From assembly GCA_958450325.1 (NCBI GenBank), contig OY288257.1, positions 60,775,938 to 60,839,937 on the forward strand: a stretch of 64,000 nt of DNA, given 5' to 3'. Position numbers and translations under genes: made by a program. Under the pieces are notes generated by a model, which worked only from the letters and a program-made list of their open reading frames with translations, ran no database searches and was not told the DNA's origin. Below are positions 23,390 to 33,351 of this stretch, piece after piece (position 1 is the first letter of the stretch; every line of letters begins with the position of its first letter). The DNA is from Agrostemma githago (Eukaryota > Streptophyta > Magnoliopsida > Caryophyllales > Caryophyllaceae).

Positions 23390-23738
23390 AGGAAGAAAAG
23401 ATAACAAGACAGAGAATGATAAAAACGGAAAATAAAAAGCGTCAGAAGCGCCAGGCGTTTGTTACAATAAGGAGTCAAAATAAGGCTACAACAATTCAAA
23501 GATCGGCAGCCATCCCCAAAGGATCAAGCGCCACCTACAAACAGAACAAAAAGGAATGCAAAGGATAAAGCATGGAGGGCAAGCCTATGCCTAAACCTCA
23601 AAAGGGTAGGTGCGAGGAAATCCACAAAAAGCCTCAAGAGGGGGCAGAGGAGTTAGCAGTATCTGCCGGATCATCTGCCGCCCCCTCCTCTCCCTCCCTG
23701 AGGGTACATGAGGCACAGGAGGACGACGGCCCGAGTTC
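23390..23738 (+). other. Tat element spacer between array and antisense ORF
   Basis: About 350 bp, A-rich on the + strand. No signature was recognised. It probably contains the 3' UTR of the antisense transcript. Confidence 0.5.
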
Positions 23739-26068
23739 CTATTTAGGAGAGGTAGGAGGCTCCGCCGCCGGCGACCCACCCTCACGTTCATCCTCCTCCG
23801 CTTGAAGACGCTGATATATTGGGTTATACCGGTCGAAGTCGAAACCCGGATCGTACTCAAGAAGGGCTTTTGACGTCAAGTCAACAACGGCATTCATTCC
23901 CTCAAGGAAAGCTGCGTCACCTTCCTTCGCCAAGTTGGCAATCTCCCCAGACTTCTTCTCCGATTCCTGTTCAGCGACTGCCAGCTTTGAATGAAGGGAC
24001 TCCATATCAGCACGAGCCACCTGTAATTGCCCCTCCAGATCCTTCTTGAGCGACTCGCAGGAAGAATGGACCCCCCCGGAGAGTTTCCAATTCCTTGCGA
24101 CCGGTCACCTCCTTCTCCTCAGCCTCCAACCTTAGCTTCTTCTTCGATTCCAGCTTCGTCTCAGCCGCCGACCTTAGCTGCTTCTCCAATTCCAGCTTCA
24201 ACTCTGCCTTCTGCAAGCGAGACATCAACCTCGCGCCCTCCTCCACCGCCTTCTTGATCTTGATACTGGATTGGACAACCCTAGACAAATCCTCCCCCAG
24301 GTCACGATAAACGGTATCCAGTTGGGCAAGAGTTTGAATCCGGTCAACGGGCGAAACGTCTCCCTCCAACATCCTGTAAAAAGAAAGATCAGACAAGGAG
24401 GGGAGAGGCGCATCCACGGCGGCGGCAACGTCGCGCATAGTTTCCCGGTCCTGAGAAGCTTCCAGGCAGGCGGCCGCCTCCCTGAATCCGGAGGATGGTT
24501 CGGCAACCACCCCCTGTTCAGGAAGAGCCGCAATAGTGACAGCCGGCGAACTCGTAGTCCTTGGGGAGGTGACAACCTCGGAAGCCCCGACATCAGCCTG
24601 CGCGCCGGCCACACTCATGGCCCCCTCAGGGTCAGCAGAGGAGGGGCTCAGGGTCAGCAGAGGAGGGGCCCACGGCCTGCCTCTTAGAAGGAGGGGCCCC
24701 ACCGAACGCCGGCGCCGCCTTCCTCAGCCTAGAAAGCCTCGACTTCTGGTAGGTCATGATGGTTAGACGGTCCAATGAGGGAGCTGGCGGCGTAGTAATG
24801 AGAGGGCGGAGGGAAGGATTCAGCCCTAGTGAGTCAATCTCCTCAGGCGTCCAAGTAACCGCCGACCTGTTGTCTGCAAAGTTAGGCAGGAAAATGGGCA
24901 AAGGGTTGAGGGCCTGAGAACTATCAAGAAAGGTAGACAACACAAGTGAATAAGTAGGTCGCCAGATACCTGGGCCGGCGACAGGGACGCTGATGCCCAC
25001 CCGTTCCAGAAAATCATTCCTCGTGATCGGATCATAGTGAGGTAGCCATATTGAAGGAGCGGCCACCCTCTCCTTGCCTGACCACTTCATAACGGCAGGA
25101 AAGGCGCCGACAACTTCCCTATCCGACTGCCCCAAGCCGGATTCCCTCAAGTCCAAACAACTCCCCATCTCCTTATCACTCTCCAGATTGACACGTACAT
25201 CCGACTGGAAAAATCGGGGGACAGCCCAGGGCTTATCCGAATGCACATACAGGAAAGCACCTTTCCACTTGTGACAATTCGAAAGAATGGGATAAGAAGT
25301 GACATACTTGCCTCGCCGGCCAAGGGCCCAGTAAGAAGACGACGACGCCTTAAGACGCACCATGAACCTAAACGCCTCCACCGAAGGCCTCCACTTCCTA
25401 AACCGGCACACCCAGCAAAATGAAATGATGGCACGAAAGGATTGGGGAGTCAGCTGACCCAACGCCAACCTCATACGACAAAATACCTCCTCTACAAAGG
25501 GATCAAGGGGAAAACGGAGACCGAACTTCAAAGATTCTACAGATACTCCCACACATCCCTCTGGAGGAGAACAAATGGACTGGCCCGGGTCCGGCAATAA
25601 GTATTCGTAACCCTCCCCGAGAGGGTAGAGTTCTTTGGTAGCATCAAGACCACCGGCATCAAGGACCTTCTGACGCCAACCCTCATCGATCAAAGTATTG
25701 GCATGAAGGAGAGGACGACGGTTGCTCTCAACACCCTCCGTGTCCGGCTCCACCGGCCCGGAAATAGAGGTCGAACGACGGGGAGAAGACGCCCCCGCCT
25801 CAGAAGATTCCCCCAAACAAGGACCACCTTTTTGAAGACGGCGGCGCAAAACCATGGAGCTGCCAACAATAACATCTCCCCTAGAAGCGCCGGATGACGG
25901 CAACCCTTCGCCACCCCTCGCAAGAGTTGAAGATCCGCCAGAAGAAATGCGCAAAGCCCGGATAGGCTCCGCATAAACGGGCTCCACCTCTTCTATAGAC
26001 TCCCCGGACGAGGAATCACCGGCCCCTTCGACGGACCCACTACCCTGGGTCCCGTGACGCTCCGACAT
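23739..26068 (-). pseudogene. Antisense ORF of the Tat element (PF04195-like, coiled-coil C-terminus), two frameshifts
   Basis: An antisense gene inside the Tat element, starting with ATG at 26068. The N-terminal about 160 residues are Ser/Gly/Glu-rich. A domain resembling PF04195 ('putative gypsy type transposon') follows, with SVESLKFGLRFPLDPFVEEV and LGQLTPQSFRAIISFCWVC. The C-terminal part is a predicted coiled coil rich in Lys, Glu and Leu. The frame breaks twice. A 22-bp tandem duplication (two copies of TCAGGGTCAGCAGAGGAGGG plus GC, about 24627-24670) shifts it by one. A 7-C run (24071-24077) shifts it again. Three open segments result: 26068-24632, 24702-24007 and 24020-23739. Function is unknown. 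A TATA box lies about 240 bp upstream. Confidence 0.75.
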
Positions 26069-26307
26069 CCCCTCATCGTCCTCTACCTCAAAGCGAACAT
26101 GCCGGGAACGGGTGGATATGATGCGAGAGCAAAGGAATAAACAAAAGACAAGAGACAGAAAACTAACCTAGAGGAGCCGGCAAAAACTAGAACTCCCGTG
26201 GCAGGAGACGACGACTAAATCAGAAACGAAAGAAAAATGAGTAGTTTGCTTTGCACTTAGTGAGAGATTGAAATGGCAAATGAGGGGCAAATGAGGGGGG
26301 GAGCCCC

Positions 26308-26315
26308 TATTTATA
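26308..26315 (-). promoter_or_regulatory. TATA box of the first antisense gene
   Basis: Minus strand TATAAATA followed by GGGGCTCC, about 240 bp upstream of the antisense ATG at 26068. A related GGGGCTCCCCC block without a good TATA occurs near 20836, just before the tandem array. Confidence 0.5.
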
Positions 26316-26759
26316 TGAAGGAGGCCTCCTAGAGCCACCCACCGAATTAACTGACAAAGAACAAGTGGCATTCAATGCAACACAAAAATGCAGAATACGA
26401 AAAGACAACACAAAAAGGAACAGGCAAGTGGAAAAGCGTGACTAGGGGCACAAAGCACGAAGATTCACATTCAATAAACAAAGTCAGCATACACCCGGAC
26501 ACCTTATCATACACAGGATAAGGGAACCGGCACCCGAATAATACAACATCGATAAAAGAAAGGGTCGGCAACCCCCAAAATTACACAAACCGACCGGGAA
26601 AAAACTACCTAAAACAAGGAAGAGCAACAAGATAAAAGCCGAAGACCGCCTGCGAAGCACCGCTAACATAGCCACGCCGCCGAGTATACCGCCTTTCCCA
26701 CCTACTAACCTCAACCGGCAAAACGAGGCACCCTCCAGACCCATACCACCCAGGAAACC

Positions 26760-27281
26760 TCACTCCATATCCTCCCCCTCGGTATCCTCGTCAGGAAGGG
26801 AGGAAGCCGAGGTAGCAGGGGAAGAGGAGGAGGCAGGAGAGGGGGGGGGGGCGCGAATCCCACGAAGAATGTCGAAACCCTCCGCCATCTCGCCCGACGA
26901 ATCACTAGGACAGAGGGGACCGCCCATCCATGACGGCCCAGACGAGCGGCTGCTCGAAAAAGAGGAGCCGGAGGGGTCACCCGATGATGGACAATCCGGA
27001 TCAATGTCCGGCTCTGAAACGCCAAAGTGCACCCTGGCACGCCGGCGACGACGATCACGATCACCACTGGGAGAACGCCCGGCAGCCCCCGCAGTAGGAT
27101 GAGGAGCAGGAGGGGCGGCTTCAACAGGCGCCGGTGGACGGTATGGAGGCCCTCGAGAAATCCAACGCCCGTACTTAGGCTTCGAAGTCTCCGGGGAGGG
27201 GGAGCGTTTCTTGCGCCGGACAGGGCTGCTCGGATGCACCACGGCGGAGGGTGGAGAATTGCTGCCAGAGGAGGACGACAT
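26760..27281 (-). CDS. Second antisense ORF of the Tat element (173 aa, low complexity)
   Basis: An intact frame with ATG at 27281, 68 bp downstream of a TATA box on the same strand. The product is rich in Ser and Pro with basic stretches (RRKKRSPSPE, DRDRRRRRARVHFG) and an acidic C-terminus (DEDTEGEDME), so it looks intrinsically disordered. I recognise no domain. Sitting upstream of the larger antisense gene on the same strand, it could be a separate gene or the first exon of a spliced antisense transcript. No junction was proven. Confidence 0.45.
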   Translation of the reverse strand: MSSSSGSNSPPSAVVHPSSPVRRKKRSPSPETSKPKYGRWISRGPPYRPPAPVEAAPPAPHPTAGAAGRSPSGDRDRRRRRARVHFGVSEPDIDPDCPSSGDPSGSSFSSSRSSGPSWMGGPLCPSDSSGEMAEGFDILRGIRAPPPSPASSSSPATSASSLPDEDTEGEDME

Positions 27282-27348
27282 GAGTAAGTTAGAGTTCTCA
27301 AAGAATAGGGATGGAAAAATGATGCCAAAAATGGCAAAAAATGAGGAT

Positions 27349-27356
27349 CTTATATA
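27349..27356 (-). promoter_or_regulatory. TATA box of the second antisense ORF
   Basis: Minus strand TATATAAG, about 70 bp upstream of the ATG at 27281 and inside the 3' part of the Tat element. Confidence 0.5.
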
Positions 27357-27563
27357 GGGGAGCTAAGCCATGCATGCACACCATTAAATGCATGCAACTA
27401 CCAAAGTAACCTAGGGAAAACCAAAAGCCATCATTACCTCTACACACAACCTAGACTAGTAGGGAAGGCGAACGGATTGCGCGCGAAACAAGATCGACCC
27501 TGCGGCACCTCGCCCAGGAACTATTCACTGAAAGCGGCCCACGGTGACCCCGGGCGGACATCC

Positions 27564-27576
27564 AGTAAGGGGCAAT
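27564..27576 (+). other. Polypurine tract of the Tat element
   Basis: AGTAAGGGGCAAT directly before the 3' LTR, in the expected position for plus-strand priming. Confidence 0.7.
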
Positions 27577-28017
27577 TGACGGGGGTCGGCACCACAGGTA
27601 TGGTCAGCAGCCGGCAGCATCATGACTGAGTCGTCACCCCGCAAGCTAAGGCCCACCGGCTCCCTCCAGCCGGAGGGAGGTCTTCGGTCTGGCTTGGGGT
27701 CCGGCGGCCGACCTCCATGTCTCGAGTCCTATAAATACCCGGAAGACATCCACCTCAAGGGGAGGATGAGCATTCTGACAACAGATCACTCACACAACAT
27801 ATCATCTCTCTAGAAAGTTAAGTAATATCCTCCATAATCTTACCTCTACCCTCCAATCCACACCACTGACTTGAGCGTCGGAGAGGCAACCTCGGAATCC
27901 CTCCGAGACCCTTGTTTGCTCCATGTGCAGGTCCGGAACTCTGGGTATACCAGGAGGGGAGAGGAAGATCGCCGGCCGTATCCGGCAGGAGGCCTTCGAT
28001 TGTTTGATACCCAAACA
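27577..28017 (+). repeat. 3' LTR of the Tat element
   Basis: 441 bp, same ends as the 5' LTR and followed by the ATTTT target duplication. The observed differences from the 5' LTR are mostly transitions. Confidence 0.95.
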
Positions 28018-28650
28018 ATTTTGATTCCGAAATCCTAAATTCATGTCGTAACTAACGTTTTAGTACTTACTTTTCCGCACCCCCTGTACTCAATTTCTGG
28101 AATCGCCACTGGCTCTTGTGTGTTCGATGTGGGTTGCCTTCTTCAGAAGACGACGCTTCTTAGTGATCCGGGATAGGAATTTGGTTGAAGGATTCGTCGT
28201 GCTCTCCGTACTTTCTCTTAGCATCCTGATTTTCTCATTCTGTTGGTTTTATGATCCAAGGTTTCGATCTCCCAGGTGTAGGAGTTTTTACTCCGCCGAG
28301 GGCAGACCTCGTCGTCTCGCATCTCATCTCTTCTTTCTATGCTCTTTTCGCAAGAGCGTATGTGCACCTGGTTCTTCGTACCCTGAAGCTCATATTCTTC
28401 GACGATTTTGGAAGGTTAGCTGTGTTGATGCAGATGGTACTTCTGGTCGTGACCATTATTCCGATGTCCACAATCCCATCTCTATGGACCCCCGACGCTT
28501 TTATCCTATGTTTTATGTTTCTTTAAGTTATGTTTTCAGGCTTAATAAAGGTTGTAACATGAGTTCTGAGAACTCAAACGTTAGGTAACCGTCGATGTTT
28601 TTACTGCTGGCAAAAAAAAAAAAAAAAAAAAAAAAAAAGATGTGTGTGCA

Positions 28651-30748
28651 TTTTGCATGAAAATATGTACTTGTAACATTTTGGACATTGATCTTGGTGG
28701 TTTACGAAACAAAAAACAAAAGCAAACTTGAAATCATAGATCTTTTCGAGTTACTAAAGTATAAGAAATCCGAGAATCGTCTAATTCTCAAGGAGATTTC
28801 ATGATACTCGAGACTAGTAGGGCCGAAATATTCTGAAGGGAAGTGTATTTAGTGTGTGCTTCGATTAGGTAGTCAATACCACTTTTTCCGTTTCCATTCA
28901 TCTACAAATAAATGTACACACTACAAGCTAAGGTGTAGTGTACGTAGGTGGGTGTTTGATGTTTGAAACACGGTGGCATGCATGTATTGTCGGAAGCCAA
29001 GGAACACTAGTGGTGGCACAATAAGCTTGACCATGGATCGGCTGCACGTGTAACACCGTTGACTGTTGAGTCACCACAACGACTCACAAGTCTGGCTAGT
29101 GGCTAACTGGCTGGCTACTCATTGATACATGGAAACTTCCTTCTTCATTGTCAACGTCTTGTTTTTAGAAGTCATCAATGGATAGCTTCTCACTTCTCAA
29201 TCTAATCAACTTTGCATTTATAACAAATTTAACAATAATTGTCCTAGGAATTCATTTTACGATTAGTGACAAGACACTCATTTAACGGGTTTCCCTTACA
29301 TAGTTTACCTCCAAAAGTTCGAGAGATGGAATAGCGTTAGTTTTTGATTGATTGTTTGAAATATTGGAGGTGGACAAGGTTTTTAACAAGCTAAGTGAAG
29401 ATTTTATTAATGTGAATTTGTATTTATTTGATTTGTGTGAATTTGTTACATCCAAAATGGTACAAACAAACCTTCATTGCTGCACTCCAACCTCCAAGAT
29501 TAATTATGCGTTTAGTTAACGATGTACAACTTTAACTAATTTGCAATCAAGTACAATTTGACAAGCTTAAGTGATTAATATCGTGTTTCAATGAACATAT
29601 GCTTACGAATTTAGTTAACATTGGATAAGATCGAATCAATTTCGGATCAACCTATTATTGGGATCTATCCGTCAAATTGGTTTTACTATGGTCACTCGGA
29701 TCAAGTTAGACTCATCAACTCTCCGCAAAAGTAATACGAGTACTAAAAATAAAGTAATAATAATTTCAGTTTGCGCTCCCTACAAAACGAACAATTTCAT
29801 AGAAAGTCTGAACCGATCAAGTTGAGGTGTACTGGTAGATACAGTGGATTGTACCAAAAGGAGAGTTGCGTGTGCATGCAACATGTTACATGATCCACAT
29901 AGGCTTAGTATACATAACACGCTACACGTCCCGTGAGACTAGACTGAGCACACCACATTTGACTCTTCTTCCTTCATCACAATTTGAAACTAACTAATCC
30001 AATTAATTTCAAACAGGGTCCCTATTCCTTCAACTTCAGCCGTAGTTCATTTCGGCCACTGAGTTGGGAGCTGTCAAGCACTAGCTTAGTATAACCAGGA
30101 ACCATCTATGTCACTCCTCACATTTCAATTTATATTATTTGGGACAACAAACAACCGAGACAGAAAGAGTACTCCGTAACATAAACGTGGAGGATTTAAA
30201 GGTGTCGCAACTCACAACACGGGTCCTTTCATTTCGCTCTTGATTTCCCATCTCTTCTCGAATCCCCTGCATACATGTGTTTTAACACTTGGATATCGGA
30301 ACATGAGACGTGTCATAAGAATCTAGGATAGTCGAGCTAGTACACGAGTAGGACCTATATATACTACAAGTCTACAACTAGGTTCGAGTAACTAAGAGCG
30401 CACACACCAAGTTTAACACGGTAGTAAACATATGAACAACACAAACGAATTTCATTCCGTACAAACTAGTAGCAAAATAGAGCACAAACTGGTATCGAAT
30501 ATCAAAAGCAAAAGCTGTACATGACTATAACAGCAAGTAAAGCTTAAACCCCACAGAAGTGAATATCATGAAAGGAAACTAATAAATTGACAGCACCTTA
30601 AATAATTACTACTACTACTACTACGCGCACATATACAGTCCTCACAAATTACAACTCATGTCTTATTACCAAATATCCCTGCTGCCTTCGATCTGCATGG
30701 ACCGTTTCTGAGCACACCTTTCCTCCTTTCTCCCTTCAATCTCACCCC
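28651..30748. other. Upstream region of the first EXORDIUM-like duplicate
   Basis: AT-rich spacer. Several blocks from about 29850 onward (a CATGCAACATG block, the GAGCACACCACATTT block, AAACCCCACAGAAGTGAAT) recur upstream of the copy at 40475, so the gene duplication included about 1 kb of upstream DNA. No gene was seen. Confidence 0.6.
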
Positions 30749-30756
30749 TATATAAA
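30749..30756 (+). promoter_or_regulatory. TATA box of the EXORDIUM-like gene at 30866
   Basis: TATATAAA in a pyrimidine-rich context (CCCTATATAAAGGCTATCAC) about 110 bp before the ATG. The same core is present before the duplicate at 40475. Confidence 0.7.
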
Positions 30757-30865
30757 GGCTATCACCTTCCTTCATATCATACTCACTTCACTAAACATTC
30801 TAGTTTCTACACCACTTCCATTTAATTTCATCTCAAATTCCACTTTTTGCCTATTCACTTCCATT

Positions 30866-31801
30866 ATGGCATTTCATTTCACACCTATGAACTCGCTTCC
30901 TATTCTTCTTTGCCTCTTTGTGCTGATGATCCATTCTAGCTTGGCAGCTAGACAACTCCCTGACTCGACTCAGCCGATGTCCTTTACATACCACAATGGA
31001 GCCTTACTTAGTGGCCGATATTCGATAAACCTCATTTGGTATGGTAACTTCAAACCCACCCAAAAAGCTGTCATCTCCGACTTTGTCACCTCCCTCTCAT
31101 CTACCCATGCTGAAACCAACCCATCGGTTGCTGCGTGGTGGGGTTTGATAGGACGGTACTACCATCTCTCCAAACCAATTAGAGTCGCTTCGACACTGGC
31201 ATTAGCTAACCAAGTCACCGACGACACTTACTCCCTTGGCAAATCCCTCACCTCCAAACAAATTGAGGGTTTGGCCTCAAAGGGCACTCAACAGCCTAAC
31301 GCCATCACCATAGTCCTAACTTCAGCTGATGTGGCAGTTGAGGGATTCTGTATGAGCCGGTGTGGGACCCATGGATCCATACCTACGAAAAACAAGCAGA
31401 CACCTTACATTTGGGTGGGTAATTCCGAGACGCAATGCCCGGGACAATGCGCGTGGCCATTCCACCAGCCTATCTACGGCCCACAGAGCCCACCCTTGGT
31501 TGCACCCAACAACGACGTGGGAATGGACGGTATGGTCATAAACTTGGCTAGCCTGTTGGCAGGGACAGTAACCAACCCGTTTGGAAACGGGTACTTCCAA
31601 GGTCCAAAGGATGCTCCCCTAGAGGCAGCCTCCGCATGTACCGGGGTGTATGGAAAGGGAGCTTACCCGGGTTATGCCGGAGAGCTTCTGGTAGATGCCA
31701 CATCCGGAGCTAGCTACAATGCAAACGGGGCTAACGGCAGGAAGTACTTGCTTCCTGCTTTGTATGATCCTACCACCTCATCATGCTCAACACTAGCCTA
31801 A
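30866..31801 (+). CDS. EXORDIUM-like secreted protein, duplicate copy 1
   Basis: An intronless gene of 311 residues in the EXO/PHI-1 family. A signal peptide (LPILLCLFVLMIHSSLAA) leads into MSFTYHNGALLSGRYSINL and LIWYGNFKPTQKAV. Cysteine-containing motifs GFCMSRCGTHGS and TQCPGQCAWPFHQPIYGP follow, then LVAPNNDVGMDGMVINLA, NPFGNGYFQGPKDAPLEAAS, and the C-terminus GRKYLLPALYDPTTSSC. It is predicted to be secreted to the apoplast; the family is tied to cell expansion and sugar/brassinosteroid response. The frame is intact. It is near-identical to the copy at 40475, including the 3' UTR start TAAGGCTTTTTCAGGAT. Confidence 0.95.
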   Translation: MAFHFTPMNSLPILLCLFVLMIHSSLAARQLPDSTQPMSFTYHNGALLSGRYSINLIWYGNFKPTQKAVISDFVTSLSSTHAETNPSVAAWWGLIGRYYHLSKPIRVASTLALANQVTDDTYSLGKSLTSKQIEGLASKGTQQPNAITIVLTSADVAVEGFCMSRCGTHGSIPTKNKQTPYIWVGNSETQCPGQCAWPFHQPIYGPQSPPLVAPNNDVGMDGMVINLASLLAGTVTNPFGNGYFQGPKDAPLEAASACTGVYGKGAYPGYAGELLVDATSGASYNANGANGRKYLLPALYDPTTSSCSTLA

Positions 31802-32459
31802 GGCTTTTTCAGGATTGGAAATACTATTAGTATACATACAGACATATAGTTGTGTATTTAATTCATTATGGATCATGTAAATGTGTTAAACACTGATACC
31901 TGCACTACAATTTTGCTTCACTATAGTCGAATTTTAAATTCAGTACCGAGTCCTAAATTTCCAAGTCGATTTGAAAGATTGAACCCTAACTTCAAACTCC
32001 AAACTCAGAAATAATGCAGCATGCAATCAACCGACTTGAAACTGAGCACATCATAATAATGGTCATTCCTTGATCAAATTGTAGGGTTACGTCAATGACA
32101 TGTTACAAGTATTAATCGAAAATATAAAAGTAAAGAGATAATAATGCAGTACACCTTTTTTGTAGCGAAATTAGCATGTAAATAAGCCGTATAAGAAAAT
32201 ATATACTACTCCATAACAAACACATTGACATAATAGAAATCAAGATGTGCGACGCATGCATATGCTAGAAGCTAGTATAAGACTTTTGTGATACTCTCCA
32301 CAATATACTCTCTCTAATATAATACAAGTCAACTTCAAATTGAACCTCCTGAAGAGGAGGAGCTAGGTTATCAAATACGGAGTACTAAATGTTATCCCAT
32401 AACTCTAATTACCATACCGACTCAATATATTAATATAATCGTTATATTAATAATATATA
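31802..32459. other. 3' UTR and spacer of EXORDIUM-like copy 1
   Basis: The first about 260 bp are shared, with mismatches and small indels, with 41414-41640. The similarity then ends in AT-rich DNA just before the CACTA insertion. Confidence 0.65.
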
Positions 32460-32489
32460 CACTACAAGAATGACAGCATTTAGCAACCG

Positions 32490-33012
32490 GAAACATCGGT
32501 CGGGAAGGTACAAAAGCGGTCGGTAAATACATTTACCGACCGCATTTTAAAAGTTTCCGACCGATAGTCTATAGTCGAAAACTATGGTCGGAAACAATAA
32601 GTACCGACCAAACGATCCAGTCGGTAAATCACCGACCGAATTACGGTCGGTAAAGATTAAAAACGATCGGCAATAAATCTTACCGACTGATTCTGTCGGT
32701 CGGTATATTAGGCATCACCGACCGACATGTCGGTCGGATATGGTATTATGCGGTCGGTAAATGGTATTTCCGACTGAAACTTGCGGTCGGTAAGTGTTGC
32801 CGACCAAGCCAAGGTCAGAACCTCCTGTGAAACGTTTGGTCGGGAAAAGGGGAACTCGGTCGGTAATGCGGTCGGTATTTACGGTTTTTACCGACCGCTC
32901 CTGTCGGTCGGTAATGCTTACCGACCGTAGATGGACAATATCGAAGTTGCTTACGTCGGTCGGTAAAGAAAGCTGGGCGGTCGGTAAGTACGTGTGGGCG
33001 GTCGGTAAAGAT
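32490..33012. repeat. Left subterminal repeat region of the CACTA element
   Basis: Many copies of the motif CGGTCGGTAA and its complement TTACCGACCG, often in inverted pairs. In characterised CACTA elements such subterminal motifs bind the TNPA protein. Confidence 0.85.
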
Positions 33013-33351
33013 GTTTAGGTCGTGCTGGATCCAATTGTTTTGTTGTCCTCCAATTTGCAACATACAAACCTGTATTCAAACTACAACATACAAACTACAA
33101 TTTGTTGTCATCGATATCGTATCATTCAAATCTTCCAACTCATTCAAACTACAATATCATTCACTTCAACCTTCATTCGTTAACTTCATCTAATTCATTC
33201 ATAATCCAACATCTCCACAATTCATTCACATAAAATGTTTAGCTACTTAATTAAGCGAATACTAATGAAAGTGTAATTAAAGAGTCTAAACAACTTGGAA
33301 GAGAATTCAAAGTTTACACAACTTGAAAGAGTAATCAATTAAAAGTTCAAG

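Larger units (their letters stand above)
14262..28017 (+). mobile_element. Ty3/Gypsy LTR retrotransposon, Tat/Ogre-type, 13.8 kb
   Basis: Two 441-bp LTRs flank the element, with a perfect 5-bp target duplication ATTTT (14257-14261 and 28018-28022). Order: LTR, PBS, gag, protease, RT-RNase H, a second (archaeal-type) RNase H, integrase, a 2.5-kb tandem repeat array, two antisense ORFs, polypurine tract, LTR. A second RNase H and a long 3' region with tandem repeats and antisense ORFs are hallmarks of the Tat lineage (Tat, Ogre, Retand). By eye the LTRs differ at about six positions, so the insertion is recent. Two frameshifts in gag-pol and two in the antisense gene make this copy defective. 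Confidence 0.95.
13829..28111. mobile_element. Non-autonomous hAT element (hAT-1), split by the Tat element
   Basis: The left end is CAGGGGCGACG. The right end, reverse-complemented, is CAGTGGCGATTCCAG. Both are hAT-type termini. A perfect 8-bp target duplication, GCTCTTGT, flanks it (13821-13828 and 28112-28119). The element's own sequence is about 520 bp (13829-14261 plus 28023-28111), AT-rich, without transposase. It carries a tRNA-like module about 80 bp inside its left end that points inward. Confidence 0.85.
12934..28638 (+). mobile_element. Poly(A) retroposon (LINE-mobilised, non-autonomous), split by nested insertions
   Basis: The outermost unit of the nest is bounded by the 14-bp direct repeat AAGATGTGTGTGCA (12920-12933 and 28637-28650) and ends in 27 A residues (28612-28638). 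After removing the inner hAT element and one target duplication, about 1.4 kb remains (12934-13828 plus 28120-28638). The 5' part is GC-rich, with CCCTAA repeats near 12990 and pyrimidine-rich tracts, like a plant L1 5' UTR or an mRNA leader. I see no reverse transcriptase, endonuclease or other recognisable domain. It is either an internally deleted LINE or a retrocopy of a non-coding transcript. A diverged relative lies at 1-160. Confidence 0.75.

Noticed and set aside
20847..23407. Very long ORFs (hundreds of residues, repeated 25-residue units) on both strands
   Set aside because: They are a by-product of the 75-bp unit length being a multiple of 3 with no stops in several frames. No start context, domain or codon bias supports a protein.
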